DNA from: Thiobacillus sp.
Lineage (GTDB): Bacteria; Pseudomonadota; Gammaproteobacteria; Burkholderiales; Thiobacillaceae
Length of the DNA stretch: 64,000 bases
Assembly (NCBI GenBank): GCA_021166845.1
Contig: JAJPEP010000052.1
Coordinates: 37,546 to 101,545 of the forward strand
Direction: 5' to 3'
Shown piece after piece: positions 8,352-17,163 of the stretch. Each line of letters opens with the position of its first letter. The stretch's first letter is position 1. The translations under genes were made by a program, and so were the position numbers. A model generated the notes under the pieces. The model was not told the origin of the DNA. It did not search any database and saw only the letters and a list, made by a program, of their open reading frames with translations.

Positions 8352-9785
8352 TTAGGGAAGAGTGATGGCACGATTGTATTTGTGGATAAAGGAGCCGCCA
8401 TAGTTGGACAGCACGCCGCCCATGTTGCCGTTCACGTACTCCTGCGCGCCGAAGCCGATGACCGGCAAGCCGCTGTAGGTGACGCCTTCGTCGGAGACGA
8501 TCTGACGGGTAACGTCGCCGCTCCCGTCAAGGTTGCCCGCGATAGCGGGGAAGCCGATGCGCAGCCAGCCGCTGTTGAAGCCGGCGTTGGGCACGTTGAG
8601 TGCAAGCGCCGAACCCAGCACGTTGGAGTTGTTGACGGTGACCACGTTGACCTCCCAGCACAGGGAGTTCTTGCCCACGGGCGGCGCGGGCGAGAAGTCG
8701 ACATCGGTCGTGGTGGTTGTCTCTTCGCGGTCCCAGATATTGAGAGTGACTTCTTCACAGGCGCCGTTCAACTTGAAGTCCTGGGTAAACGGACGGGAAT
8801 AGTTCAAGTCCGCCGAATCGGCATCGGTATCGATGTCCGAGGCCACGTAGAAGCGCTTGGTCGGGAAGTTGACCACCAAGTCGGTGCCGGCAGCCAGGGT
8901 GGGTTCAACGGTGAACTCGTTGAGCACCGCGGTGCGCATGATCAGGGCGGAGACCGGATCGGCCAGTTCGCCGTTGACCCAGTTGGAAGTAATGGCACTG
9001 CCTTCGAAGAAGACGGTGCTCTGGGCCGGGAGCGCCTGCTCCAGGCTCGGCAGCAGGCTGCCAGGCGCGGTGTGGTTAGCAGCAATGGTGAAGGCATCCA
9101 GGACCACGGGGTCGAAGGAGAAATCGGTGCCATTGGCTACGTTGATCAGCGTGCCGGTACCCATCAGGCCACCCCCCGGTGCGGACACGGAACCCGGGGT
9201 GAAGGTGCCGTCAGCCCAGTCCGTGACCACGGCGGCGCAGTTCGCGGGCACGCCGCTGACGTGGGTCACGGCCGTGTCGAAGTACACGGTCGCGCTACCC
9301 GGATCGATATCGATATGGTTGGCCTCGCCCATTTCGATGATCTCGACATAGCCCTCGCGAGTGCGGTTCAGACTGCCGTCTTCGCCATCTGCGTTGCTGC
9401 CGGTGTATGCGAAGTTACGGAACTCGACGCCACTGGCGGGAATCGCGGGCACGGTACAGGACTTGTCGGTGGTCACGAGCTTGGCGCCATCGGCGGTCGT
9501 GGTGATCACACCGGTCCACACGTCATGCTTCGACAGATACAGGTTGAAGTCGATCACTTCACGGCTGTTCTTGGACTCCAGGACGCGGACCTTGACAGCC
9601 TTGGCGGAGTCGGTGGTGTTGGTCACGGTGACAACGGTGTCGTTGCCGTTCCGCACGCTGTAGTAGGGGTACAGCAGAACTTGGCCCAGGCCATCATCAC
9701 CCGTGGTCACGGCACTTGCGGTACCCGACAGGCCGATGAGGGTGGACAGCACTGCCATGTTGACAAGATTGCGCTTCATATTCAT
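8352..9785 (-). CDS. Secreted protein of unknown function, 477 residues
   Basis: Not assigned to a family. A signal peptide ends near residue 25 (LIGLSGTASA). The mature part is rich in Asn, Thr, Val and Asp, predicted mostly beta, with the N-terminal segment GLGQVLLYPYYSVRNGNDTVVTVTN resembling a repetitive surface or S-layer-like beta domain. It has few basic residues and six cysteines. Start choice is firm: AAGGAG lies 7 nt before the ATG at 9785. It has its own promoter and terminator and is therefore monocistronic. Good signals and long A/T-rich flanks suggest high expression of an outer-surface or periplasmic protein. Confidence 0.7.
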   Translation of the reverse strand: MNMKRNLVNMAVLSTLIGLSGTASAVTTGDDGLGQVLLYPYYSVRNGNDTVVTVTNTTDSAKAVKVRVLESKNSREVIDFNLYLSKHDVWTGVITTTADGAKLVTTDKSCTVPAIPASGVEFRNFAYTGSNADGEDGSLNRTREGYVEIIEMGEANHIDIDPGSATVYFDTAVTHVSGVPANCAAVVTDWADGTFTPGSVSAPGGGLMGTGTLINVANGTDFSFDPVVLDAFTIAANHTAPGSLLPSLEQALPAQSTVFFEGSAITSNWVNGELADPVSALIMRTAVLNEFTVEPTLAAGTDLVVNFPTKRFYVASDIDTDADSADLNYSRPFTQDFKLNGACEEVTLNIWDREETTTTTDVDFSPAPPVGKNSLCWEVNVVTVNNSNVLGSALALNVPNAGFNSGWLRIGFPAIAGNLDGSGDVTRQIVSDEGVTYSGLPVIGFGAQEYVNGNMGGVLSNYGGSFIHKYNRAITLP

Positions 9786-9806
9786 CTAATAACTCCTTAA
9801 TTAAAA

Positions 9807-9820
9807 AAGCAACGTTGCTT
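9807..9820. promoter_or_regulatory. 14-bp perfect palindrome in the leader of the secreted protein gene
   Basis: AAGCAACGTTGCTT is a perfect palindrome about 20 bp upstream of the start codon at 9785 and downstream of the predicted promoter. On the minus strand it is followed by a T run. It could be an operator or a weak leader hairpin close to the ribosome binding site. Confidence 0.4.
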
Positions 9821-9858
9821 CAAAAAACATTCCCCATTCATTCCGGAACGCACGAGGA

Positions 9859-9887
9859 ATAATACAGTCTCAGGACTTTCGTTCCAA
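9859..9887 (-). promoter_or_regulatory. Sigma70-type promoter of the 477-residue secreted protein gene
   Basis: On the minus strand TTGGAA (9887-9882) and TATTAT (9864-9859) are separated by 17 bp, about 74 bp upstream of the start codon. The local sequence is A/T-rich compared with its surroundings. Confidence 0.6.
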
Positions 9888-9969
9888 GGATTGTCAGCGT
9901 AATTCATAAATCATGATGAGTTACCCATTCATCCCCTTTCTCCAGTCAAGACGACTAACCAAGAAACCT

Positions 9970-10371
9970 TCATCGCGGCAGGAGATACCACCACTGCCCG
10001 CCTTCCCTTACCCAGGTCTCATCCAGAGACCTCTCGGACTCGTATTTGACACCCGGGCGCATATATTCATAGGCCAATTGAACCTGGACCTTGCACACGT
10101 CCACCGCGCACTCCACGTCCGCGACATTGGCGCCACGCCAGATCCCCGGCTTCAGGCTGCCTTTGTAGTAGGCAGCGGTGACGCGTTCGCGGGAGCCCGG
10201 ACTGAGATACGCATAGGCTTCGTCCAGCCGGCCGGCAAGCAAATGCTGCCAGCGCTGCTCCGCCCGCTCGCGCACCTGGGTGGGAGCGTCCACGGGCGCC
10301 GATTGCATGCCGGCACAACCGGACAGCATCCACAGCACCGCGAATACAACCAAACCCTCCCTAACCGTCAT
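9970..10371 (-). CDS. Small outer-membrane or periplasmic lipoprotein, unknown function
   Basis: With the ATG at 10371 the protein has 133 residues and starts MTVREGLVVFAVLWMLSGCAG, a lipoprotein signal with lipobox LSGC. The remainder resembles small NTF2-like or DUF4440-like alpha-beta domains (RWQHLLAGRLDEAYAYLSPGSRERV near the start, QWWYLLPR at the end), but I do not assign a family. AAAGG lies about 7 nt before this ATG, which favours it over the longer frame opening at 10410. It lies between the secreted protein gene and the transglycosylase gene, all on the same strand but widely spaced. Confidence 0.65.
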   Translation of the reverse strand: MTVREGLVVFAVLWMLSGCAGMQSAPVDAPTQVRERAEQRWQHLLAGRLDEAYAYLSPGSRERVTAAYYKGSLKPGIWRGANVADVECAVDVCKVQVQLAYEYMRPGVKYESERSLDETWVREGGQWWYLLPR

Positions 10372-10778
10372 CGAATGACCTTTGTCTCGTTTACACACAA
10401 GCTCCAGCACGGGGCTTGATCACTACGCCACACCCAGCCTACATGTCAATCAGCATACTATAAGTAGGCTAGATTCCAACGGAATCGTACGCCATCGCGC
10501 GCCACAGGGACGGGATTGTGAGACGATGTTGCACAAATGCAACAATTCTTTGAATCCCGATGCGGATGTAAAACCCTTCGCTGCCTTTACGGTTGAATTA
10601 TTGCGAAGTTTAGAGATTGAAACGAATTTTTAGAGACGGATTCACTCCCCGGAATGAGCGCGCATCGAAAAATTCGTGCCGGCCTGGCAGGATCGGTCGG
10701 CCACCGAGGGATCGAAGTGTACTGGCCAGCGCGGTCGCCCGCGCCGTGGCGAGATGCGCACGCAGAGCCGAAGCAAGT
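10372..10778. other. 407-bp intergenic stretch without recognised gene
   Basis: Separates the lipoprotein gene from the transglycosylase gene. It contains an inverted repeat GATTCC-N3-GGAATC near 10470-10484 and A/T-rich segments that could hold the lipoprotein promoter (a TTGACA on the minus strand at 10449-10444, without a convincing -10 box). No terminator, RNA gene or convincing coding sequence is seen. Confidence 0.5.
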
Positions 10779-11417
10779 TCAGAGCATCGCGCTGTACTTG
10801 TCATAAAGACGCATGACCTTCGGCACATAAGCCTGCGTTTCACGATAGGGCGGAATTTTTCTGCCATGCCGGATCACGGCATTTTCTCCGGCATTGTAGG
10901 CCGCGACAGCAAGTTCGACATTGTTGTCGAACATGTCCAGCAAGTCACGCAGGTAGCGGGTGCCGCCGCGAATATTTTGGATGGGATCGAAGGCATCTTT
11001 GACTGCATAGCGCCTGGCTGTTCCCGGCATGAGTTGCATCAGGCCCTGGGCACCGGCCCGCGATACGGCCGCCGGGTTGTAGCCCGATTCAGCGGTGATG
11101 ACGGCGTGAACCAGGGCAGCATCGATGCCGACCTCGCCCGCGGCTTGTTCGATGTGCGAGGCGAAGGCGGCGACGTTGCCCTTGACTACCGGCGCGCGCG
11201 CGCGATTGTTTTTCCCGGACTCCTCCAACAGGCTGGATATGCGCTGGTACGGGCCGCCTCCGGGGGCGCTGGTGTCCGGGGCGTTGGTGTAATGCGCGAC
11301 GCCATCAGCGTCGGCATAGGCATACACGTCGGCCCGCGCCGGGGCAGCCAGAACAACCAGGAGAATGAAGAAAATTCGCGGCACGGATTCGCAAGGCATG
11401 GGGTGGACGGACCGCAT
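10779..11417 (-). CDS. Lytic transglycosylase, SLT family, with N-terminal DUF4124-like segment
   Basis: Periplasmic murein-cleaving enzyme of 212 residues. A signal peptide ends near residue 29 (VVLAAPARA). It is followed by the DUF4124-like signature DVYAYADADGVAHYTNAP. The SLT domain covers about 85-210 and has the catalytic Glu110 in TAESGYNP, then GAQGLMQLMPGTA, YLRDLLDMF and AAYNAGENAV. This is the usual size for the small soluble SLT proteins often found near secretion or pilus loci. An in-frame ATG seven codons downstream is an alternative start. Confidence 0.9.
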   Translation of the reverse strand: MRSVHPMPCESVPRIFFILLVVLAAPARADVYAYADADGVAHYTNAPDTSAPGGGPYQRISSLLEESGKNNRARAPVVKGNVAAFASHIEQAAGEVGIDAALVHAVITAESGYNPAAVSRAGAQGLMQLMPGTARRYAVKDAFDPIQNIRGGTRYLRDLLDMFDNNVELAVAAYNAGENAVIRHGRKIPPYRETQAYVPKVMRLYDKYSAML

Positions 11418-11500
11418 TTTAACCCAGATCGCTTATTGGAATGCCCGGGCTCGCCGAGCAGGCGGCCTGCCCTTGGGGCAAGGGGTTTGGCGGCGCCGGC

Positions 11501-11724
11501 ATCGCGGGTAAACCCGCTCCCACAGGGGCGATGGCGATGTTTTTTTTGTGGAAGCGGATTTATCCGCGATTCTCAGCACCAGCTTCGCGGCTAAAGCCGC
11601 TCCCACAAGGGCGACGGCGATATTTTTGTGGGAGCGGGTTTACCCGCGATTCTCAGCGACAGATTCGCGGCTGAAACCGCTCCCACAGGGGGAACGGTTT
11701 TTTATGGGGGGAGGGTTTATCCCT
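11501..11724. repeat. Cluster of REP palindromes on the 3' side of the RAYT gene
   Basis: At least five copies of a roughly 24-bp unit with core GCGGGTAAACCCGC occur at 11501-11524, 11547-11570 (inverted), 11584-11607, 11627-11650 (inverted) and 11663-11687, with a degenerate inverted unit near 11706-11725. Arms end in CTCCCACA or its complement. Alternating orientation, spacers of about 13-23 bp and compensatory changes in the stem (GCGGATAAATCCGC, GCGGCTAAAGCCGC) mark them as REP/BIME elements. The unit resembles the abundant Pseudomonas REPs. Confidence 0.9.
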
Positions 11725-12198
11725 TCACAACCAAACCGCGTCCCAATGAGGGTATTGCCGAACGGAGTCAACCAACCCTGCACGCACGGGGTTGGCAACG
11801 ACATAGCGGGCGACATGCTGCAAATCCGCCCCGTCGCGCATGCCCTGGTCATGGAATCCGCCCTGCCAGACCGCCCTGCCGGGTGTGCCGCGACTGCGGT
11901 TGATGGCGCCGCCACTCAGGGATTTGAACCGCCTCAGCAAATCAGGGAGCGCGGCGCCGGTCAACTGCAGCAGCCAATGCAGATGATCTGGCATCAGCAC
12001 GAAGGCGAGCGTGCCGCACAGTCCCGCTTCGTCGCAAGCGCGCAATTCCCGTATCGCCAATCGGGCCAGCTGCAAGTCGGCGAACAGGGGGAGGCGGCCT
12101 TGCGTCACCGTGGTGACGAGATAACCCCGCCCGATTTCCGAGACACGGCCAATACGCAGGTTGCGGCTATGAGGCGGGTGCGTCATGGCGATAATCAT
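11725..12198 (-). mobile_element. REP-associated tyrosine transposase (RAYT, IS200-like Y1 family)
   Basis: A 157-residue HUH-type single-strand transposase. The metal-binding HxH motif is HLH at 72-74 within FVLMPDHLHWLL. The catalytic tyrosine is Tyr132 in HVARYVVANPVRAGLV. WQGGFHDQGMRD is the typical RAYT segment between them. It is flanked on both sides by REP palindromes, as expected for a REP/RAYT unit (REPtron). RAYTs are thought to mobilise REPs and are usually single-copy and domesticated. The ATG at 12186 is an alternative start. All key residues are present, so the enzyme is probably intact. Confidence 0.92.
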
Positions 12199-12246
12199 GA
12201 CGGAAATACAGGCGTTGACAGAAGCGGGTTGCCGGCGTTTGCTGCA

Positions 12247-12348
12247 ATCGCGGGTAAACCCGCTCCCACAAAAAACCGCCGTCCCCCTGTGTAAGCGGCT
12301 TCAGCCGCGGAGCGGGCGCCGGGGATCGCGGGTAAACCCGCTCCTACA
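12247..12348. repeat. Cluster of REP palindromes on the 5' side of the RAYT gene
   Basis: Three units: 12247-12270 (near identical to the 11501 copy), a degenerate inverted unit at 12289-12310 with core GCGGCTTCAGCCGC, and 12325-12348 ending CTCCTACA, a one-base variant. They lie between the transposase start and the end of gspD, 42 bp after the gspD stop. Confidence 0.88.
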
Positions 12349-12389
12349 AGAGGCGTCATCGCCGCGATTTTTACACCGCGGGTCTACGC

Positions 12390-14558
12390 TTATTCGGCGC
12401 TCCCGACAGCAGGTTTTGGCGGCAGCGCTACCGATTTGAGCATGCGCTCGAGGCCGTTGATGCGGCTGCGGTATTCCTCGGTGATGGCGGCTGCGTTTTG
12501 CGTGTCGATGAGCACGCGCGGGGTAATGAGGAGAATCAGTTCGGTGCGGTTGTCGCCCCAACTCTGGGTGCCGAACAGCCCGCCGATGAGGGGGATCTGC
12601 GCGAGCAGCGGCAAGCCTTCGGTGGCCTTGTTTTTTTCTTCCCTGATCAGGCCGGCGAGGATGATGGTTTCGCCCGATTTGACGGTGACGGTGCTTTCCG
12701 CGGTACGTTCCTGAATGGTTGGGGAGTCGATGCCGGAGGTGGTGGTGGGGGTGGCGTTGCTGACCTCCTGATTGATTTCCATGGTGACCTGTCCGCCCGC
12801 ATTGACGCGCGGGGTAACCGAGAGCATGACGCCGGTTTCGATGTACTGGATGGTGCTGATGATGCCGGTGTCCGTGGTGGTGCTGGCGACAGACTGGGTC
12901 TGGCTGATGGTGGGCACGCGGTCGCCAACCTGGATCTTGGCCGTCTGGTTGTCCGCCACGGTGATATGCGGCGAGGAAATGATCTTGAGCTTGGAATCGG
13001 TCGCGAGGGCATTCAGGACGGCACCGACGTCGGCCGCCTTGCTCACCCAGGAATAGGAAAAACCGGGCACGAGCGCAGTGATCCCCCCCAGGCCGGTGTC
13101 GAGCTTGCCATTGATGCGTGCACCATTGTTGAAATACCACTCCAGCCCGTATTTGAGTTCGTCCTTGAGGGTGATTTCGGCGATGGTGACCTCGACCAGA
13201 ACCTGCCGCACCGCCACGTCGAGCTTGCGGATGGCGGATTCGATGCTCTCGTAGTCGGCGGGGCTGGCCAGAATCAACAGGGCGTTGTTGTCCTTGTCGG
13301 CGATGACACGCACATCCTGCGGCAAACCCACACTGCCCCCAGACCCGGCGGTCGCGCTTGTTAGGGATGCAGCCGGTCGGACTTCCTTGCCGTTGGCCTG
13401 GGACGGCTCCGCTGATTTGACTTCGGCAGGCACGGCACCGGGCGCAAGTTCGGGGGAAGACATCGCCTTGGCTTGCGTACCCTTCCCGGAAAAAGCATCG
13501 TTGAGCAGGGTGGCCAGATTCTCAGCCTTGCCGTTCTGCACCGGATACACGTAAAGCCGCCGACCGCCTCCACCCGCGCCCGGGCGATCGAGGCGCTCGA
13601 TCCAGGTGCGGGCCTGCTCCAGATACTTCGCCTGCGGGGTGACCACCAGCAGGGCGTTGAGCCGTTCGATGGGGACGACCCGGATGGCGCCGGCGAGCGG
13701 GCCGAGATTCTTGTCGCCAAACAGCTTTTCCAGTTCGCCGGTGACTGTTTTCACGTCCACGCTTTGCAGGGTGAACAGGCCCACCGACATGCCGGAAATC
13801 CAGTCCACGTCGAACATGTCGATGGTCTCGAGCATGTGCTTCAGTTGCAGCTGGGTGCCGGACAGGATGAGCAGGTTGCGCAGCGGATCGATGCGCACGC
13901 TGGAAGTCTCGCCGGCGAGGGGCTCAAGGATTTTGGCCATGTCGGCCACCCCGATGTGCTTGAGCGGGACAATCTGGATGCTGTAGCCGCCGGGCAGCGG
14001 CTTGCCGGTTTCAACCAGTTGCGGCGTGGCATTGCCCTTGCCCGCGGCAGCCGAGGGCACGATGCGAAACACGCCGTCGCCCTCGCGGATCATGACCGCT
14101 CCGTTCATGCGCAGGACCTCCTCGAGGGTATGCATGGCAGCCGCCCTGGGGATCGGCTTGGCTGTGCGCAAGGTGATCGATCCCGCAACGCGCGGATCGA
14201 CGATGTAATTTTCCTTGAGAATGTCGCCAAGGATGGTTCGCACCACCTCGCGCAAGTCGGCGCCCTCGAAGTTGAGCGTGATGTTTCCACCCGCTTCCAT
14301 GGACATGGGCAGTTGTGCCGGTGCCTTGACCGTTACGCCAGTACCCGGATACAGCTTGAAGCGTTCATCTTCTTTGCCTTTACCGCTTGATCCTGAGTCG
14401 ATCTTGGTCCCGTAGAGATGCGGCAAGACTTTCAATGTAACGCCATCCTCCGCCGCCCCCTGATTTCCAACCGAGGCACAGCCGGTCAAGGCCAGGGCAA
14501 GGGCGTTTGCAAGCACGAACCCCGCTTTGGAGGGATTTGGTTTATGCATAGCTTTCAT
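12390..14558 (-). CDS. gspD: Type II secretion secretin GspD
   Basis: Outer-membrane channel of the type II secretion system, 722 residues from the ATG at 14558 (AGGT 8 nt upstream). The N-terminus is a lipoprotein signal (LALALTGCAS), so this secretin may reach the outer membrane by its own lipid rather than a pilotin. N0-N3 domains follow (GANITLNFEGADLREVVRTILGD-like N0 region, then repeated secretin N domains with a Ser/Gly-rich loop near residues 350-400). The C-terminal secretin core contains VPTISQTQSV and VESTVTVKSGETIILAGLIREE-type strands. It is the last gene of the operon, 143 bp after the HR-domain gene. Confidence 0.93.
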   Translation of the reverse strand: MKAMHKPNPSKAGFVLANALALALTGCASVGNQGAAEDGVTLKVLPHLYGTKIDSGSSGKGKEDERFKLYPGTGVTVKAPAQLPMSMEAGGNITLNFEGADLREVVRTILGDILKENYIVDPRVAGSITLRTAKPIPRAAAMHTLEEVLRMNGAVMIREGDGVFRIVPSAAAGKGNATPQLVETGKPLPGGYSIQIVPLKHIGVADMAKILEPLAGETSSVRIDPLRNLLILSGTQLQLKHMLETIDMFDVDWISGMSVGLFTLQSVDVKTVTGELEKLFGDKNLGPLAGAIRVVPIERLNALLVVTPQAKYLEQARTWIERLDRPGAGGGGRRLYVYPVQNGKAENLATLLNDAFSGKGTQAKAMSSPELAPGAVPAEVKSAEPSQANGKEVRPAASLTSATAGSGGSVGLPQDVRVIADKDNNALLILASPADYESIESAIRKLDVAVRQVLVEVTIAEITLKDELKYGLEWYFNNGARINGKLDTGLGGITALVPGFSYSWVSKAADVGAVLNALATDSKLKIISSPHITVADNQTAKIQVGDRVPTISQTQSVASTTTDTGIISTIQYIETGVMLSVTPRVNAGGQVTMEINQEVSNATPTTTSGIDSPTIQERTAESTVTVKSGETIILAGLIREEKNKATEGLPLLAQIPLIGGLFGTQSWGDNRTELILLITPRVLIDTQNAAAITEEYRSRINGLERMLKSVALPPKPAVGSAE

Positions 14559-14707
14559 CGACAAACACCTAGGAAAATTGATCTCATGGCAAGACTGGGG
14601 AGCACGCGTTTTTCAGCCATGTCCACACAATCGAGGATTCGGTGTTTCGGCCCGACAGAGTTCATGGAAAGCCCTGTTGGCACACCTGTTTCGGATAAAA
14701 ATTCTCA

Positions 14708-15334
14708 TTAATTGGCCTTCGCCCCGTTCGGCGCAGGCGTTCTGGCTCCACGGCGGATGGCACGAGCCGGGGGCACGATGTTCGTCGATGCCGCCGGGAC
14801 GCCACCCGGCTGCCCTGGCGGCTGCACCTTGGGACTTGGCTGAATTTTCAGATGGAGATCTTCGCGGTCATCATATTGTACAAACACGATCCTGTCGGGC
14901 TCGACTTGCTCCAGACGGAGTCCGTTGATTGTATGGGTCATCATGACCTGTCGCACCTTGCCGCTAGCCACCTCTTTGACAATGGCGACTCTTGCCTCGT
15001 CTGTGATCGTTGTGCCCAGCAATTGAAACTGCCCCTTTTTCATGGCCGGGGGGGGCGGAGGGGGCGGCGGCGGCGCTGGCGGCGCCTCGCTGCGGCTGGG
15101 CACGAAGAGCGGCCGCTCCAGCGTCGCGGCATAGGTTTTTTCCCGCGCCGGCAGGCGAAAATCCGGATAAAGCGCTACCTCGACCGGCGCGGACGGATGC
15201 ACAACAGGCGCGGGCATGGGCTGGTGCAGCTTCTCGCCCCAGCCCAACTCCCTGCCAATCGCCAGCGCCAGCAAGGTATTGACGAGCACCCAGGCCAGCA
15301 GCGCCAGACTCTTGATGTTGGTAAGGGCCATCAT
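14708..15334 (-). CDS. Type II secretion HR-domain inner-membrane protein (GspC/GspN type)
   Basis: A 208-residue bitopic protein with one membrane segment at about 8-28, a periplasmic region containing RPLFVPSR, a proline run at about 85-96 and a small beta domain (GQFQLLGTTITDEARVAIV) typical of the homology region that links the inner-membrane platform to GspD. In classical operons GspC precedes GspD at the front; here the gene lies between gspM and gspD. An ATGA overlap couples it to gspM. It could be labelled GspC or the short GspN seen in betaproteobacteria. Confidence 0.75.
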   Translation of the reverse strand: MMALTNIKSLALLAWVLVNTLLALAIGRELGWGEKLHQPMPAPVVHPSAPVEVALYPDFRLPAREKTYAATLERPLFVPSRSEAPPAPPPPPPPPPAMKKGQFQLLGTTITDEARVAIVKEVASGKVRQVMMTHTINGLRLEQVEPDRIVFVQYDDREDLHLKIQPSPKVQPPGQPGGVPAASTNIVPPARAIRRGARTPAPNGAKAN

Positions 15335-15924
15335 GGCTTCTTCAGCGCCGGTTTGGCGAGCCGGGCGAAGGCGTACAGTTCGAACTGCACCAGGACGTCG
15401 GGCTCGACGCCCGGAACAGGCAGGAACACTCTCGCCACGCTAGAACGGACGACCAGATTGTCCACATACAGATAAGGCAAGGCGGTTTCCAGCTCGTACA
15501 GGGCTTTCTGCAGAGCGGGCAATTTCCCGCGCAGCTGGAAATCGACCGCGACCTTGCGGCGCGGGCCGTCATCCTTGTGCGTGGCGATCTGGGTACTCTC
15601 CACCTTGAGTTCATTGGCTTCGATGATGGCCTGCGCCATTTGCTGCACCTCGGCCGCGGCAAGAGCCGGAGAACTGGCCTTGAGGTAGTAGCGGCCGGCA
15701 TCCCGTTTTGTGGTGAGCGCGATGTTCGCCTCGACGTTTCTGCGCTGGGCCGCGACGCGCAGATAACGGCTGGTCCGATCCAGCCGATCTTCGATCGCCG
15801 TGTCGTAATGGAGATGGGCGCGCTGCCAGGGCACGTAGACCAGCACGGCGAGCAGCGCAAGCAGGGCGAGCAGAAGCGCAACGGCAAGCGCGCGGCTTTG
15901 CATGGGGGTGAGCGTCAGTTTCAT
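15331..15924 (-). CDS. gspM: Type II secretion platform protein GspM-like
   Basis: A 197-residue bitopic inner-membrane protein: short cytoplasmic start, membrane helix at about 13-33, then a periplasmic alpha-beta domain (ferredoxin-like, GspM/PilO type) including LPALQKALYELETALPYLYVDNLVV. It partners GspL in the assembly platform. It overlaps gspL by 4 nt upstream (ATGA) and the HR protein gene downstream. Sequence similarity to classical GspM is weak, so the call leans on position, topology and length. Confidence 0.8.
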   Translation of the reverse strand: MKLTLTPMQSRALAVALLLALLALLAVLVYVPWQRAHLHYDTAIEDRLDRTSRYLRVAAQRRNVEANIALTTKRDAGRYYLKASSPALAAAEVQQMAQAIIEANELKVESTQIATHKDDGPRRKVAVDFQLRGKLPALQKALYELETALPYLYVDNLVVRSSVARVFLPVPGVEPDVLVQFELYAFARLAKPALKKP

Positions 15925-17144
15925 GGCTTTGCGGGCTGCTTGCCGGCCTTGGCCGGTGGTTTGTTTTCATGCAACCCCCGCAGGGTTGCGAGCGCCCCGG
16001 CCGGATCGATGGCCTTGATCCCGGCTGCGAGCTGGAAACGCTCCTCGCCAGCTTGCGCCTGGTCAATCTGAGCTCTGCCTCTGCCTACTTGCACCTTGAC
16101 CAGCGGCGATTTGAAATGGGCGTTTTCCAGCAAGGTGGATTGCTCGAACAGGCCAATCAGGCTGGCCGAGGAACCGGTATTGCCTTGCATGGTGATCTCC
16201 GCGCCGTGGATCTCCAGTTGCTGCAGCCAGGTATTGTCGGGAAGGATGCGGGTCACTTCTTCGAGCAAGGCGACCTTGGCCGGCGTGGCCAGCTTGTGCT
16301 CGGTGGGGAAGTTGTATTCGGCCAGCAGCCGCTCCTGTTCCCGCTTGAGCGCATCCACGGCATCGGCTTGTTGCTGGGCCTGGGCCAGAACCGGTTGCAG
16401 CGCGATCACGACCTCGCGCTTTTTCCAGAGCGGCGCCACAAGGAGCACGGCAAACAAGACCAGCGTAACCCCTGCCATGGCCCCATAAAGCCAATACCCG
16501 GCGTGGCCCGGTTTGGGACGCAGCCTTGCCGGAAGCAGGTTCAGGCAGCTACCGGTACTTTCAAGTTCGTCGCTTACCACGACAGCCTGGGCCGTTACGC
16601 CCCAGGCCGTGAGACAGGCCAGGATTTCGTCGATGACGGCTTTGGGCGCAACGCCCAACAGGACATGCAGGCGATTGTCGCTGCGATCCTCGCGCAACAC
16701 CCGCTGGTCGTAATAGGCCTGATCGGCGGTATAGGGGGTCTGCCGCCCCAGCTCGAAGCCAAGCACCTGGGTCAGATTTTCTGCCGCGGCAAGGGGCAGG
16801 ATGACTTGCTTGCGCAGCACCTGCGCAGCGGGCAGGCAGATGCCAACCGAATGGGCGCCGGCCTTGTTGAGCAGGGCATCGAAGGCGATCTTGTGGGCGG
16901 CCGCATCCCCCGCGGCGAGGTTGACGCGCCCGATCTCGCTCCGCTTCTGCCCGGCCAGGCGCCAGAGGACGAGCGCGCCTTGTTCCATCCCGGCCCACAG
17001 CATGCTGGGCGAGGGGCGGTTTTGGGGGCGCAAAGCGGGTGGCACCAGGGCCGCCAGTTCACGGCCCCACCAGCGCAAAAAGCGCACCAGTACCGCACTG
17101 CGGCTCTTTCGCTGCCTGCGTCGGGAGGATGTCATGCTCGCCAT
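15921..17144 (-). CDS. gspL: Type II secretion platform protein GspL (PilM/PilN-like)
   Basis: A 407-residue protein that docks the GspE ATPase. Residues about 45-210 form a divergent actin-like cytoplasmic domain (PilM-like; PYTADQAYYDQRVL, LHVLLGVAPKAVIDEIL). One membrane helix lies near 235-255. It is followed by a periplasmic coiled segment and PilN-like fold (TRILPDNTWLQQLEIHGAEITMQG). The frame is open upstream into gspK, but ATGs at 17144 and 17135 come just after the gspK stop and are preferred; no strong ribosome site distinguishes them. Confidence 0.82.
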   Translation of the reverse strand: MASMTSSRRRQRKSRSAVLVRFLRWWGRELAALVPPALRPQNRPSPSMLWAGMEQGALVLWRLAGQKRSEIGRVNLAAGDAAAHKIAFDALLNKAGAHSVGICLPAAQVLRKQVILPLAAAENLTQVLGFELGRQTPYTADQAYYDQRVLREDRSDNRLHVLLGVAPKAVIDEILACLTAWGVTAQAVVVSDELESTGSCLNLLPARLRPKPGHAGYWLYGAMAGVTLVLFAVLLVAPLWKKREVVIALQPVLAQAQQQADAVDALKREQERLLAEYNFPTEHKLATPAKVALLEEVTRILPDNTWLQQLEIHGAEITMQGNTGSSASLIGLFEQSTLLENAHFKSPLVKVQVGRGRAQIDQAQAGEERFQLAAGIKAIDPAGALATLRGLHENKPPAKAGKQPAKP

Positions 17145-17163
17145 TGATCCAAGTCTGAGCGGA

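Noticed and set aside
8178..9800. 540-codon open frame on the plus strand
   Set aside because: Antisense to the secreted protein gene, which has its own ribosome site, signal peptide, promoter and terminator.
10382..10633. 83-codon open frame on the plus strand in the gap before the transglycosylase gene
   Set aside because: No ribosome site, no domain and atypical composition; it overlaps the start of the lipoprotein gene.
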